From the NCBI RefSeq assembly GCF_011390875.1, contig NZ_JAABRP010000014.1, positions 1-34,228 of the forward strand: DNA of 34,228 nt, given 5' to 3'. The position numbers and the translations under genes are program-made. This DNA is from Thiocapsa sp. Lineage in GTDB: Bacteria; Pseudomonadota; Gammaproteobacteria; Chromatiales; Chromatiaceae. Position 1 is the first letter of the stretch. The number at the start of each line of letters is the position of its first letter. Below the pieces are notes generated by a model, which saw only the letters and a program-made list of their open reading frames with translations, made no database searches and was not told where the DNA came from. Below are positions 18,420 through 26,005 of this stretch, one piece after another.

Positions 18420-18709
18420 ACACCGTTATGAAAACGCAAACCGCGATGCGCCCCTGCACACGGGTCTATCTGCTGCTCGTCGTGCTGACGCTGGTGACCT
18501 TCGCCGTCGGCTACTTTGATCTACTCTCGGGAAACAGGGCCTTGTTCTTGTCGTTGCTGGTGCTCGGCCTTGCCTTGATCAAGGGTCAGCTCATCGGCGA
18601 TTTTTTCATGGGTCTGAAGGGTGTCCGCGGACCCTGGCGCTTCGTGATTCTCCTGTGGCTGTTGATCCCGGGAACCCTGATCACGATCGCCTTCACACTA
18701 GCCGGCTGA
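18416..18709 (+). CDS. norF: NorF, small subunit IV-like membrane protein
   Basis: 97 residues with three hydrophobic helices: VYLLLVVLTLVTFAVGYF, ALFLSLLVLGLALIKGQLIG and FVILLWLLIPGTLITIAFTL. The motif LALIKGQLIGDFFMGLKGV is typical of NorF and of the prokaryotic cytochrome c oxidase subunit IV family. It overlaps norE by 4 nt (ATGA) and lies 6 bp ahead of norQ. It is thought to act with NorE in NOR maturation. Confidence 0.9.
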   Translation: MNTVMKTQTAMRPCTRVYLLLVVLTLVTFAVGYFDLLSGNRALFLSLLVLGLALIKGQLIGDFFMGLKGVRGPWRFVILLWLLIPGTLITIAFTLAG

Positions 18710-18715
18710 GCGCAG

Positions 18716-19594
18716 ATGACATCCAGACACGCCGTTCGTCCGATCTCGATTCCGAACACCGGCGCGATGGCCGGTCACGCGGCGCAGGCGTCCGCCGAGA
18801 CCCAGCGCGAGACCCAGCGCGAGTCGATCTTTTACAAGCCGCAAGGCCGCGAGGTCGCGCTCGTCGAATACGCCTTCCACAATCGCCTGCCGGTGATGAT
18901 CAAGGGGCCGACGGGCTGTGGGAAGACCCGCTTCGTGCGCTATATGGCCGAGCGCCTGGAGCGCTCGCTCTACACCGTCGCCTGTCATGACGATCTGACC
19001 GCGGCGGACCTGGTGGGCCGCCATCTTATCGGCGCCGAGGGGACCTTCTGGAGCGATGGTCCGCTCACGCGAGCGGTGCGCGAGGGCGCCATCTGCTATC
19101 TCGACGAGGTGGTGGAGGCGCGCAAGGACACCACGGTGGTGCTGCATCCGCTCACCGACGATCGACGCATCCTGCCGTTGGAGCGCACCGGCGAGACCCT
19201 GCAGGCGCCGCCCGGGTTCATGCTGGTCGTCTCCTACAATCCCGGTTATCAGAACCTGCTCAAGGGAATGAAACCGAGCACGCGCCAGCGTTTCGTCGCC
19301 GTCACACTGGGCTTTCCCGCGCCTCGCCTGGAGGTCGCGATCCTGATCGGCGAGAGCGGGATCGAGAGCGCGTGGGCCGAGCTGTTGGTGCGGATCGCCG
19401 GCTCGCTGCGGGCGCTCAAGGACCACGACCTGGAGGAAGGCGTTTCGACGCGACTGCTCGTCTATGCGGCGACCCTGATCCAGGCCGGCATGGACCCACG
19501 CGACGCCTGTCTCGCCGCGCTTGTCGAGCCATTGACCGACGATTCCGAGACCATTGGGGCACTCGCGGAGGTGATCGATGCGACACTTGTTTAA
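18716..19594 (+). CDS. norQ: NorQ, MoxR-type AAA+ ATPase
   Basis: NorQ and NorD together remodel NOR, probably inserting the non-haem iron FeB. The 292-residue product has a Walker A motif GPTGCGKT (64-71), a Walker B AICYLDE (125-131), sensor-like VVSYNPGYQ and a C-terminal lid domain ending VIDATLV. The N-terminus is ~25 residues longer than usual; an in-frame ATG at 18767 is an alternative start. Its stop codon TAA (19592-19594) lies inside the first bases of the ~85-bp repeat module that follows, so the last residues may have been altered by the repeat. Unusually, norD is not next but two genes further on. Confidence 0.95.
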   Translation: MTSRHAVRPISIPNTGAMAGHAAQASAETQRETQRESIFYKPQGREVALVEYAFHNRLPVMIKGPTGCGKTRFVRYMAERLERSLYTVACHDDLTAADLVGRHLIGAEGTFWSDGPLTRAVREGAICYLDEVVEARKDTTVVLHPLTDDRRILPLERTGETLQAPPGFMLVVSYNPGYQNLLKGMKPSTRQRFVAVTLGFPAPRLEVAILIGESGIESAWAELLVRIAGSLRALKDHDLEEGVSTRLLVYAATLIQAGMDPRDACLAALVEPLTDDSETIGALAEVIDATLV

Positions 19595-19676
19595 ACCGCG
19601 CCGGCTCCAACGGTAGTCAAGTCTGCCGAGGCCAATCCCATCCAAGAACATCGCATGCCGCGCTGTGCGCGGTTTA
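19592..19676 (+). repeat. Single ~85-bp repeat module between norQ and the 19689 gene (copy 2)
   Basis: It starts TAAACCGCGC and ends GCGCGGTTTA, so the ends form a 10-bp inverted repeat. It is in forward orientation and matches the reverse complement of the module at 23139-23223 at about 76 of 85 positions by hand alignment. The norQ stop codon is its first three bases. No AT-rich spacer or partner module is present on either side. Confidence 0.85.
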
Positions 19677-19688
19677 GGTTGAAGCCTC

Positions 19689-20102
19689 ATGAAAGGTACC
19701 CGGCCTGAAGGTCAGCGGATCGCCATCGTTGCCGAGTCGCTGTATCTCGCCAACCTGCTGATCCTGCCCGGGATTGGCTTCCTGCTCCTGCTGGCGCTCG
19801 CGTTTTGGGGGCGGGAGGGTCGCGCACCGCTGGCGGCCGCGCATCTGGACCAAACGGTCCGCGCGAGTCTTTGGGCCGGAGTGCTTCTGATCATCGTGAT
19901 CTCCGCGGTCATGGCGATTGCAGGTGCCGGAGCTATGTACGTCTGGACGCTGGTGATCCTCTATTTCATCGTCTGTCACACCACGCTGGTCCTGCTCGGT
20001 GTCTTCGGCCTGACCAAGGCGTTGGCTGGACATTGCTGGCGCTACCCCTTGGTCGGGCGGCCGCTTCCGGGCGGGTGTCCTCAGGCAAAACGCCATGTCT
20101 AG
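19689..20102 (+). CDS. Small nor-cluster membrane protein, function unknown
   Basis: 137 residues with three hydrophobic segments (residues ~17-40, ~58-82, ~85-108) and a basic, Gly/Pro-rich tail. Notable residues are two histidines and two cysteines near the third helix and tail (VCHTTLVLLG, GHCWRYPL, GGCPQ). The gene starts 12 bp after the repeat module and overlaps the downstream Fe-S protein gene by 8 bp, so the two are translationally coupled and probably act together. The pattern resembles small membrane proteins in nor/nos neighbourhoods, but I cannot name a family. Confidence 0.75.
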   Translation: MKGTRPEGQRIAIVAESLYLANLLILPGIGFLLLLALAFWGREGRAPLAAAHLDQTVRASLWAGVLLIIVISAVMAIAGAGAMYVWTLVILYFIVCHTTLVLLGVFGLTKALAGHCWRYPLVGRPLPGGCPQAKRHV

Positions 20103-21126
20103 AACCCGGCTGCAACAGCGGCGAGCCTGGTTTCAGGTCGGTTTCTTTGCGCTCTTCCTGCTGGCGCCGCCGCTCGATCTCTTTCGGATCGATCTGACGC
20201 TCGGCCACGCGATCCTGTTCGGGCAGCACTGGACGCTTGGGATCGAGGACTTTCTCGCCGGTCGCACCGGCATCGGCGATGCGACGCTCAACCTCTTCGT
20301 GCGCGGCTTTCTGCCGATCTTCGGCGGCGCCGCGCTCTTCTTGTTCATTGCTTGGCGCTACGGGCGTCTCTATTGCGGTTGGCTGTGTCCGCATTTCTCC
20401 GTCGTGGAGACGATCAACGCGCTGATGCGCCGCGCCTCCGGCAAACCCAGCATCTGGGAGCGCCGCACCCTGCCGCCGCCGCTGCGCGGCCCGATTCCGA
20501 TGACGGTGAGTGGCGGGCAGGATCCGAGCCCGAAGTCCCCGGCGTCGGCTCCGTATTGGAACCGCTGGTACTGGATCCCGACCCTGCTCGCCGTGGTCGG
20601 CTTCGCCTTCCTCTGGGCGCTGGCCCTGCTCACCTATCTCCTGCCGCCCTTCGAGATCTACCACAACCTGCTCAACGGCACCCTGACCCGCAACCAGAGC
20701 ATCTTCCTGACGGCGGCCACGATCGCGTTCACTGTCGAGTTCCTGCTCGCGCGCCATTTCTTCTGCCGCTATGTCTGCGCGGTCGGTCTGTTCCAGAGCC
20801 TCGCCTGGATGGCTAACGATCGGGCGATGGTGGTCGGCTTCGACACCCGCCGCGCCGCCGCCTGCGCCGATTGCGACAACGCCTGCGACCATGCCTGTCC
20901 GATGCGTCTGAAGCCGCGCACGATCAAGCGCAAGATGTTCACCTGCACCGAGTGCGCCGAATGCATCTCGGCCTGCACACAGGTCCAGCACGGCGACCCG
21001 AAGCAGAGCCTGTTGCGCTGGGTCGAAGGCGCGGAGGCGTTGCCGGTCATCACCGGGCGCCCGGCGCCGACGTCCGCCGGTCCAAACGAGAACGCCATAC
21101 TGCCCGGAACCTGCCGACATGCGTAG
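20095..21126 (+). CDS. Polytopic 4Fe-4S membrane protein, CcoG/NapH/NosR-C-terminal-like
   Basis: 343 residues with about five membrane helices and two kinds of cysteine motif. Two membrane-proximal pairs, CGWLCP (94, 98) and CRYVCAVG (224, 228), match the CX3CP signature of CcoG/RdxA, NapH and NosR. A soluble ferredoxin-like domain carries CADCDNACDHACP (257, 260, 264, 268) and CTECAECISAC (284, 287, 290, 294), enough for two 4Fe-4S clusters. Such proteins move electrons between the membrane and the periplasm or reduce metal centres during oxidase assembly. The position between norQ and norD suggests an electron-transfer or iron-loading role for NOR. It overlaps the preceding gene by 8 bp. 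Confidence 0.87.
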   Translation: MSRTRLQQRRAWFQVGFFALFLLAPPLDLFRIDLTLGHAILFGQHWTLGIEDFLAGRTGIGDATLNLFVRGFLPIFGGAALFLFIAWRYGRLYCGWLCPHFSVVETINALMRRASGKPSIWERRTLPPPLRGPIPMTVSGGQDPSPKSPASAPYWNRWYWIPTLLAVVGFAFLWALALLTYLLPPFEIYHNLLNGTLTRNQSIFLTAATIAFTVEFLLARHFFCRYVCAVGLFQSLAWMANDRAMVVGFDTRRAAACADCDNACDHACPMRLKPRTIKRKMFTCTECAECISACTQVQHGDPKQSLLRWVEGAEALPVITGRPAPTSAGPNENAILPGTCRHA

Positions 21127-21162
21127 GTGACGTGTCGGAAATAAGTTGAGCACTGAATCGAA

Positions 21163-21208
21163 TCGTTGTCGTTGTCGCGATCGTATTCGACTACGACAAC
21201 GACAACGA
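21163..21208. repeat. Simple-sequence hairpin before norD
   Basis: A perfect 15-bp inverted repeat (21163-21177 with 21194-21208, loop 16 nt) whose right arm is built of the tandem hexamer CGACAA and extends a little beyond the stem. It lies in the 161-bp gap between the Fe-S protein gene and norD. It can fold in RNA and is also a slippage-prone tract. Confidence 0.8.
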
Positions 21209-21287
21209 CAACGAAAGCGACAACCGCGGCAAAGGTATTCTTTCGTCGAGTTGTTATACGTTTAACGCAACGGTGGTCAGCCAACCG

Positions 21288-23141
21288 ATGGAAGAGCAAG
21301 TCGGAGCACTCTGGCATCGCGCCATCACCCGTCTCTCGGAGCGACGGCACCCCTTTGCGGCGGTGACGCTCGAAGAGGTGGCCGTCCCGATCGGGATCTT
21401 CTTCCGTGCTCTGGGCGGCGACGGCGGACTCCAGGTCGAAGCGGCCGAGGCGAGCGCACACGGGGCCCGTCGTGGGTTCCTGCAACGACTCGCCGGGCTC
21501 GACGAAAAGGTCGAGCTGGCCTGGCGCGACGAGCGCTCCTTGCGGCTGCCCGCCCGAATCGACCTCTTCCCGGAGCGGGCGCTCAATCGCGATCTCTACC
21601 TCTGGCTTGCCGCGCTCGCGGCCCAGCAGACCGGCCCGACCCGAGATTGGCTCGTCGAGAGTCAGGATCAGGCCCGCCGGACGCTCTCGCGGTTTCCGGG
21701 CCTGCGCCCGCGCTACCGGCGGCTGCTCGATGCCCATCTCGACCTACGCCCGGATCCGCGCGCCCTGTCGGCGGACGAGCGTGCACGCGAGGAGGCCATC
21801 CGTCTTGCGCTGGAGGATCCCGGCAGTGTCGCGCGGCTCCCGACAGCGCGCCGTCCGCCGTATCCGGTCGTGCTCTGGCTGCATCCCGATCCGGATCTCC
21901 CGGCAGGCGCCTGGTCCGATCCCTCCGGCGGCGAATCGCAGGACATCGATCGCGATGCCGCCGTCGAGTCGCTCGGCGAGCGCCGTCGGCGACGTGCCGA
22001 GCGGGTCGCCATGCCGGAGAAGGACCAGGGGCTTATCACGATCCGAATGGAGAACATCCTCACCTGGGGCGAGCATGTCCAGGTCGACCGCGGGACCGAC
22101 GAGGAGGACGATCTCGAGCGCGCCCGCACCGCCGCCGCCGATCTGGATCGCATCTCGGTCGCGCGCGACCGTCAGGCATCCGGTGCGCGTCTGAAATTCG
22201 ATCTGGATCTGCCGGCCGAGTCCGAGGACGACCTGGTCCTCTCGGAGGGGATCCTCTTGCCCGAGTGGGACTGGCGAAAGGGGACACTTTGCCCGAATCA
22301 GTGTCGCGTGATCCCGCTGATCGCCGCGGACGCTACACCCTGCGCGCTGCCCGAGCACCTGCGCCGCACGGCCCATCGGCTGCGCCACCAGTTCCAGGCA
22401 CTCGCCCCGGCGCGGGTCTGGCAGCGCGGCCAGTGCGATGGACAAGAGATCGATCTGGACGCCTATCTGCGTTTCGCCACCGATCGCCATGCCGGTGCCG
22501 GCACCTCCGGCGTCGGCACCCACAGTGACGGACTCTATCGCGACATGCGCAAAGGGGCGCGTGATCTAGTGTGCCTACTGCTCTCGGATCTGTCGCTCTC
22601 GACCGACACCTGGGTGGACGATCACGCACGCGTCATCGATGTCATCCGCGACAGTCTCTTTCTCTTCGCCGAGAGCCTGGCCGCGACCGGCGATCGCTTC
22701 GGCATGCTCGGCTTCTCCTCGCGTCGTCGCGACCCGGTGCGAATCCATAGTCTCAAGGACTTCGAGGAGCCGCACGGCGCCGTCGTGCGCGGGCGCATCG
22801 CCGCCATCAAGCCCGGCTATTACACCCGCATGGGCGCCGCAATCCGCTACTCGACTCGCCTGCTCGCGGCGCAGCCGGGCGGCCGCCGTCTCCTGCTGAT
22901 CCTCTCCGACGGCAAACCCAACGACCTCGACCGCTACGAAGGTCGTTACGGGATCGAAGACACCCGTCGCGCCGTCCAGGAAGCCCGCACCCTAGGCCTG
23001 ACCTGCTTTTGCGTCACCATCGACGAGCGCGGCAACGACTACCTTCCCCACCTCTTCGGCACCGGCGGCTATGTCGTCATTCGCCGACCTACCGAGCTTC
23101 CTGCGCGACTCCCCGTGCTTTATGCGCGGCTGACGGCTTAA
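21288..23141 (+). CDS. norD: NorD, von Willebrand factor A-domain protein
   Basis: NorD is the VWA partner of NorQ in NOR maturation. The product has 617 residues. The N-terminal half is helical and Arg/Asp-rich; the VWA domain occupies the last ~200 residues with a complete MIDAS: D-L-S-L-S (434-438), Thr513 in YYTRMGAA and Asp541 in LSDGKPND. An acidic patch (~270-280) precedes it. ATG 21288 was chosen because the family-like MEEQVGALWHRAI begins there; a GTG at 21273 is in frame, and neither has a strong ribosome site. The TAA stop (23139-23141) is also the first three bases of the repeat module that follows. Confidence 0.93.
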   Translation: MEEQVGALWHRAITRLSERRHPFAAVTLEEVAVPIGIFFRALGGDGGLQVEAAEASAHGARRGFLQRLAGLDEKVELAWRDERSLRLPARIDLFPERALNRDLYLWLAALAAQQTGPTRDWLVESQDQARRTLSRFPGLRPRYRRLLDAHLDLRPDPRALSADERAREEAIRLALEDPGSVARLPTARRPPYPVVLWLHPDPDLPAGAWSDPSGGESQDIDRDAAVESLGERRRRRAERVAMPEKDQGLITIRMENILTWGEHVQVDRGTDEEDDLERARTAAADLDRISVARDRQASGARLKFDLDLPAESEDDLVLSEGILLPEWDWRKGTLCPNQCRVIPLIAADATPCALPEHLRRTAHRLRHQFQALAPARVWQRGQCDGQEIDLDAYLRFATDRHAGAGTSGVGTHSDGLYRDMRKGARDLVCLLLSDLSLSTDTWVDDHARVIDVIRDSLFLFAESLAATGDRFGMLGFSSRRRDPVRIHSLKDFEEPHGAVVRGRIAAIKPGYYTRMGAAIRYSTRLLAAQPGGRRLLLILSDGKPNDLDRYEGRYGIEDTRRAVQEARTLGLTCFCVTIDERGNDYLPHLFGTGGYVVIRRPTELPARLPVLYARLTA

Positions 23142-23255
23142 ACTGCGCCCAGCGCGGTATGCGATGTTTTAGGATGGGATTAGCCTGGGCAGACTTGACT
23201 GCCGTTGGAGCCGGCACGGTTTAAGATATTAAAAAATATATTATTTTAAACCGCG
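23139..23255. repeat. Repeat module plus 23-nt spacer and stub of a second module (copy 3, truncated)
   Basis: A full module in reverse orientation (23139-23223, 85 bp) is followed by a 23-nt spacer of nearly pure A/T (23224-23246). A second module begins with TAAACCGCG (23247-23255), but its body and far end are missing, so the right half appears truncated. The norD stop codon lies within the first bases. Confidence 0.8.
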
Positions 23256-23398
23256 TACCCGCTAATCGTTGTGGATGCACCAAACGTCGAGCTCACCAAC
23301 TCTCCGACCAGGCAAAACAGGATGCCGAGGCGCAACTCGCGGAGCCGGAGAAGCGTCTTCGGCGGTAGGTCTGTGGTTTGAGGCACACTTTTGTCGCT

Positions 23399-23425
23399 CC
23401 CGTGTCCGCCTTGGGCGGACACGGG
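23399..23425. terminator. Perfect hairpin between norD and the convergent 23442-23993 gene
   Basis: A 12-bp perfect stem (CCCGTGTCCGCC at 23399-23410 with GGCGGACACGGG at 23414-23425) and 3-nt loop. It lies 17 bp after the stop of the minus-strand gene; no T-run follows on either strand. Probably a shared terminator. Confidence 0.65.
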
Positions 23426-23441
23426 CGATCGCGACGTGCCT

Positions 23442-23993
23442 CTAACCCGGATAGCAGGGCAAGGTGCAGGGGGCGTCCGGGGTGACACGCAGTCCGACGC
23501 TGCACTGTTCGGCCAATGCGGTCGGCTTCGGGGCCTCTTCGGAAGATTCCAGGACGGGAAAGCTGGATTCGACTCGGCGAAGAACGACGCCTTCCTGAAG
23601 CGTCGTGCCGACGACGAGATCAACGGGTCCGTTCGCCTCCTGCTGCGTCGAGCCGATGTCGAGAATGCCGCAACTCACGAATTCCGAGCCGGAGGCTGTC
23701 GAGATCGTCAGGTCGTAAGCAACGGCCCAGGACTCTTGCGTCAGATAGGTCGAGCCGAAGATGGCGCCCGCGGCGATTAGAGCGACACCTCCCTGTTTAC
23801 TGCGCTTGTGCAGGAAGGCGTACGTCGCCGCGACAAGCAACAACCCGAGAAGGGCCGTGGCCCATGGACTCAAGGGCACCGGCTGTGCCGTTCCCCAAGC
23901 CACATCCCACCCGAAATCCTGCTGAGCAAGCGCGGACGACACGGCACCTGCGGACAGGCTGATTGCAACGAGGATCTTTGCGGTTGTTCTCAT
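23442..23993 (-). CDS. Secreted protein with an IPTL-type sorting-like segment near its N-terminus
   Basis: 183 residues. Residues 1-23 are a signal peptide (ending SSALAQ). Residues ~40-66 contain VPLSPWATALLGLLLVAATY followed by a basic cluster (HKRSK), which resembles the IPTL-CTERM exosortase sorting signal: a Pro-x-Leu-Ser-x-Trp motif, a hydrophobic helix and a basic end. In classical substrates this signal is at the C-terminus; here ~115 residues follow, with a second hydrophobic stretch (~70-85) and a Cys-containing tail (CSVGLRV, CTLPCYPG). The arrangement recalls proteins described as midcut-by-XrtH, but this is recollection and not a search result. ATG 23993 is set by GGGGAG ~9 nt upstream. 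It converges with norD. Confidence 0.65.
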   Translation of the reverse strand: MRTTAKILVAISLSAGAVSSALAQQDFGWDVAWGTAQPVPLSPWATALLGLLLVAATYAFLHKRSKQGGVALIAAGAIFGSTYLTQESWAVAYDLTISTASGSEFVSCGILDIGSTQQEANGPVDLVVGTTLQEGVVLRRVESSFPVLESSEEAPKPTALAEQCSVGLRVTPDAPCTLPCYPG

Positions 23994-24166
23994 CTCGACG
24001 TCTCCCCTGATTTGATTCGTGGGCGGCGCGACCCGGCCGATACCCCGTGTACCGCCGTATCGGCGCCGCACGCCGGAGTTTGACGCGGAGAGTCCGGCCA
24101 TACAAGCGCAAAGCGGGGCAGCGGGGAACGTCGGACGCGTCGCCCGGCCGAACCGAAACGTGCGCT

Positions 24167-24802
24167 TCAGCCCGGAGGCAAAAGGCGCTGGGTCATCTCT
24201 GACTCGGGCGTCTCGGACAAGAGTGCCTCGATCCGTTCGGCGATCTCCACCGCCGGTGTCGAGTAACCGAACTTACGGATATAGCTCCCGTCGGGGCCGA
24301 GGAGATACATCCCTGCGCTGTGGTCGACGTGGTAGCGATCGGCCGGTGCGCCCGGCTCGGTGACCTTCTCGTATCGGGCGTTGAAGTTTTGGGCGGCGCG
24401 CGCGATGAGCGACGCCGAGCCGGTGAGACCGATGATGCGCGGGTGAAAGTAGGCGGTATAGGTCGCCAGCACCTGCGGGGTATCGCGCTGCGGATCGACC
24501 GTGATGAAGATCGGCTGGACGCGATCCGCGCGAGCGCCCAACCGCTTCAGGATCGCCGCCGCCTCGACCAGCGTGGTCGGGCAGATGTCCGGACAGTAGG
24601 TATAGCCGAAGGCGATGAGCTGGAATTGGCCGGGGAAATCGGCGTTGGTGACGGCCCGTCCGTTGGCGTCCATCAGGAGATAACGTCCGCTCGGCGGGGA
24701 CGCGTCGTCGGCGGGCGCATCGGCGGCGTCGACCGATCCCGTGGCCATGCCTGCGGCCAGAAGCAGTGCTGCAACCAGCGGCGCGACGACGGGGATCTTC
24801 AT
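24167..24802 (-). CDS. SCO1/SenC-family copper chaperone or thiol oxidoreductase
   Basis: 211 residues. After a signal peptide (1-27) comes a thioredoxin-like SCO domain. The copper/thiol site is complete: Cys70 and Cys74 in TYCPDICP and His161 in VDHSAGMYLLGPDG. The TVDPQRDTP motif is also typical. SCO proteins deliver copper to the CuA site of cytochrome oxidase or nitrous oxide reductase, or act as periplasmic thiol reductants. It lies ~90 bp downstream of the 24892-25230 gene on the same strand and 170 bp upstream of the sorting-signal-like gene, so a small operon led from the FNR-type box at 25357 is possible. The Cu enzyme served is not in the window. Confidence 0.93.
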   Translation of the reverse strand: MKIPVVAPLVAALLLAAGMATGSVDAADAPADDASPPSGRYLLMDANGRAVTNADFPGQFQLIAFGYTYCPDICPTTLVEAAAILKRLGARADRVQPIFITVDPQRDTPQVLATYTAYFHPRIIGLTGSASLIARAAQNFNARYEKVTEPGAPADRYHVDHSAGMYLLGPDGSYIRKFGYSTPAVEIAERIEALLSETPESEMTQRLLPPG

Positions 24803-24891
24803 GATTCGGTCTCGTCGTTCGACAGGGACGGCTCGGCGCCGGGCGGTTGCGGCTCCGACGGTTCCGGTTTCGCCTGCCCCGGATTCGCTTG

Positions 24892-25230
24892 TTAGGGGAA
24901 AACCGCCTTCAGTGCTGCCGCCGATTCCGCCAGTCCCGCCGCCAGATCGGCCTCGGTCGGGCAGGGCGTGCCGTCCTTGGTCGCCGCGAGGAAGGCGGCG
25001 TTGGTCGCCGTCTCGAAGAGGGTTCCGTAGCGGCGGGTCTTGGGCGCATGACCGATCATCAATGCCTTTGCCTCGCCGGACGCATCGAACTGCCGACAGG
25101 CGAGTGCTTGGCCGTTCAGTGTTCCCAGCGTCCGGACCTCTGCGAAGCCGATCTCGGTCGGATCGGCCGGATCTGCGAAAGCGAGCCCTGTGGATATCAG
25201 CACCAGACCGGTCAGGATCGGAAATTTCAT
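24892..25230 (-). CDS. Small periplasmic protein, function unknown
   Basis: 112 residues. MKFPILTGLVLISTGLAFAD is a signal peptide, leaving ~92 mature residues. The body has two cysteines (ALACRQFD and GTPCPTE), which could form a disulfide, and Ala-rich helices. ATG 25230 has GGAGG 7-8 nt upstream, a strong ribosome site. It leads a minus-strand group with the SCO gene, and an FNR-type box lies 127 bp upstream at 25357-25370, overlapping the end of the hemerythrin gene. I do not recognise a family. The context suggests an anaerobic or NO-related periplasmic function. Confidence 0.75.
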   Translation of the reverse strand: MKFPILTGLVLISTGLAFADPADPTEIGFAEVRTLGTLNGQALACRQFDASGEAKALMIGHAPKTRRYGTLFETATNAAFLAATKDGTPCPTEADLAAGLAESAAALKAVFP

Positions 25231-25356
25231 GCGCGGCCTCCAAGGCGTCGGCAGGGTCGGTGTCTTCGCGGATGTGCTCGGGCCGCCGACGCCCCCTCTT
25301 TTTTATCATCCGGACCAAGCTCGCTTTTCAGCATAGCGCAAGGGGATTCCAATCCC

Positions 25357-25370
25357 TTGACGGAGATCAA
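25357..25370. promoter_or_regulatory. FNR/Dnr-type box at the end of the hemerythrin gene
   Basis: TTGACGGAGATCAA (TTGAT-N4-ATCAA with one half-site change). It lies 127 bp upstream of the 24892-25230 gene and overlaps the stop codon of the 25367-26005 gene. The likely target is the SCO operon on the minus strand. Confidence 0.6.
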
Positions 25371-26005
25371 GTACGGCAGACCGGCGCGGGCTCATGATCG
25401 TGAAGCGCCTCGAGCCGCTCCAGGTCCTCTGCCCCCAGGGCAAGCTGCGCGGTCTCGAACAACTCCTTTTCCTCGAACCGGATGTGATCCGTGAGCATCT
25501 CCGCGAATGCGGTCAGGGCGTCGGGTCCGCCCGTCGCGATCAAGGTCCGCATCTTCAGATGCTCGTCCAGGGTACGCTCCACCAGCATCTCTTCACCGGC
25601 CGCGAGCAATGCCGGCAGCAGTCCGCGCTCTTCGAGCTTGAAATGAGGCTCGAGCTCGTCGGCGAAGCGTTGCCTCAGGTCGGCCCAAGCGGCCTCGCGA
25701 TCGCCCGAGGCCCCGGCTTGCTCACGCGCCCGTCGCGCAATGACCAGGCCGCTGTGATGTTCGCTCGACAGGCGACGCAATGCTTCGATGCGCTGCATGG
25801 GTCGTTGCTCCGTTTTGAGAATGGGACCGTCGGGTAACGGGGTTTCGAATAAAGCCGCGACATCGAGCCCTTTGATTGCTTGGAGCGCAAACTCCCAACG
25901 GCCCTCGCCGCACAGTCCGCTGATGCCGGCTTGCTCATAGGCTGCCGATGCCGCCTGCAGGCAGGCTGATCTGACCCGTTCGGCAAGCGCGCGCGGGTCG
26001 GTCAC
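25367..26005 (-). CDS. Hemerythrin-domain protein with an extra N-terminal helical domain
   Basis: 212 residues from a GTG start at 26005 that overlaps the lysR stop (GTGA), so the two are translationally coupled. Residues ~1-50 form a small helical segment with AYEQAGISGLCGEGRWEFAL that I see as a separate conserved-looking unit. Residues ~70-205 are a hemerythrin-like four-helix bundle with iron-ligand candidates in SSEHHSG, ELEPHFKLEERGLLP, LDEHLKM and LTDHIRFEEKELFE. Such proteins bind O2 or NO at a di-iron site or repair Fe-S clusters (RIC/YtfE type). The frame stays open upstream to 26332, but that part is antisense-like and lies inside lysR. Role in NO or oxygen handling is inferred from fold and neighbours. 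Confidence 0.82.
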   Translation of the reverse strand: MTDPRALAERVRSACLQAASAAYEQAGISGLCGEGRWEFALQAIKGLDVAALFETPLPDGPILKTEQRPMQRIEALRRLSSEHHSGLVIARRAREQAGASGDREAAWADLRQRFADELEPHFKLEERGLLPALLAAGEEMLVERTLDEHLKMRTLIATGGPDALTAFAEMLTDHIRFEEKELFETAQLALGAEDLERLEALHDHEPAPVCRT

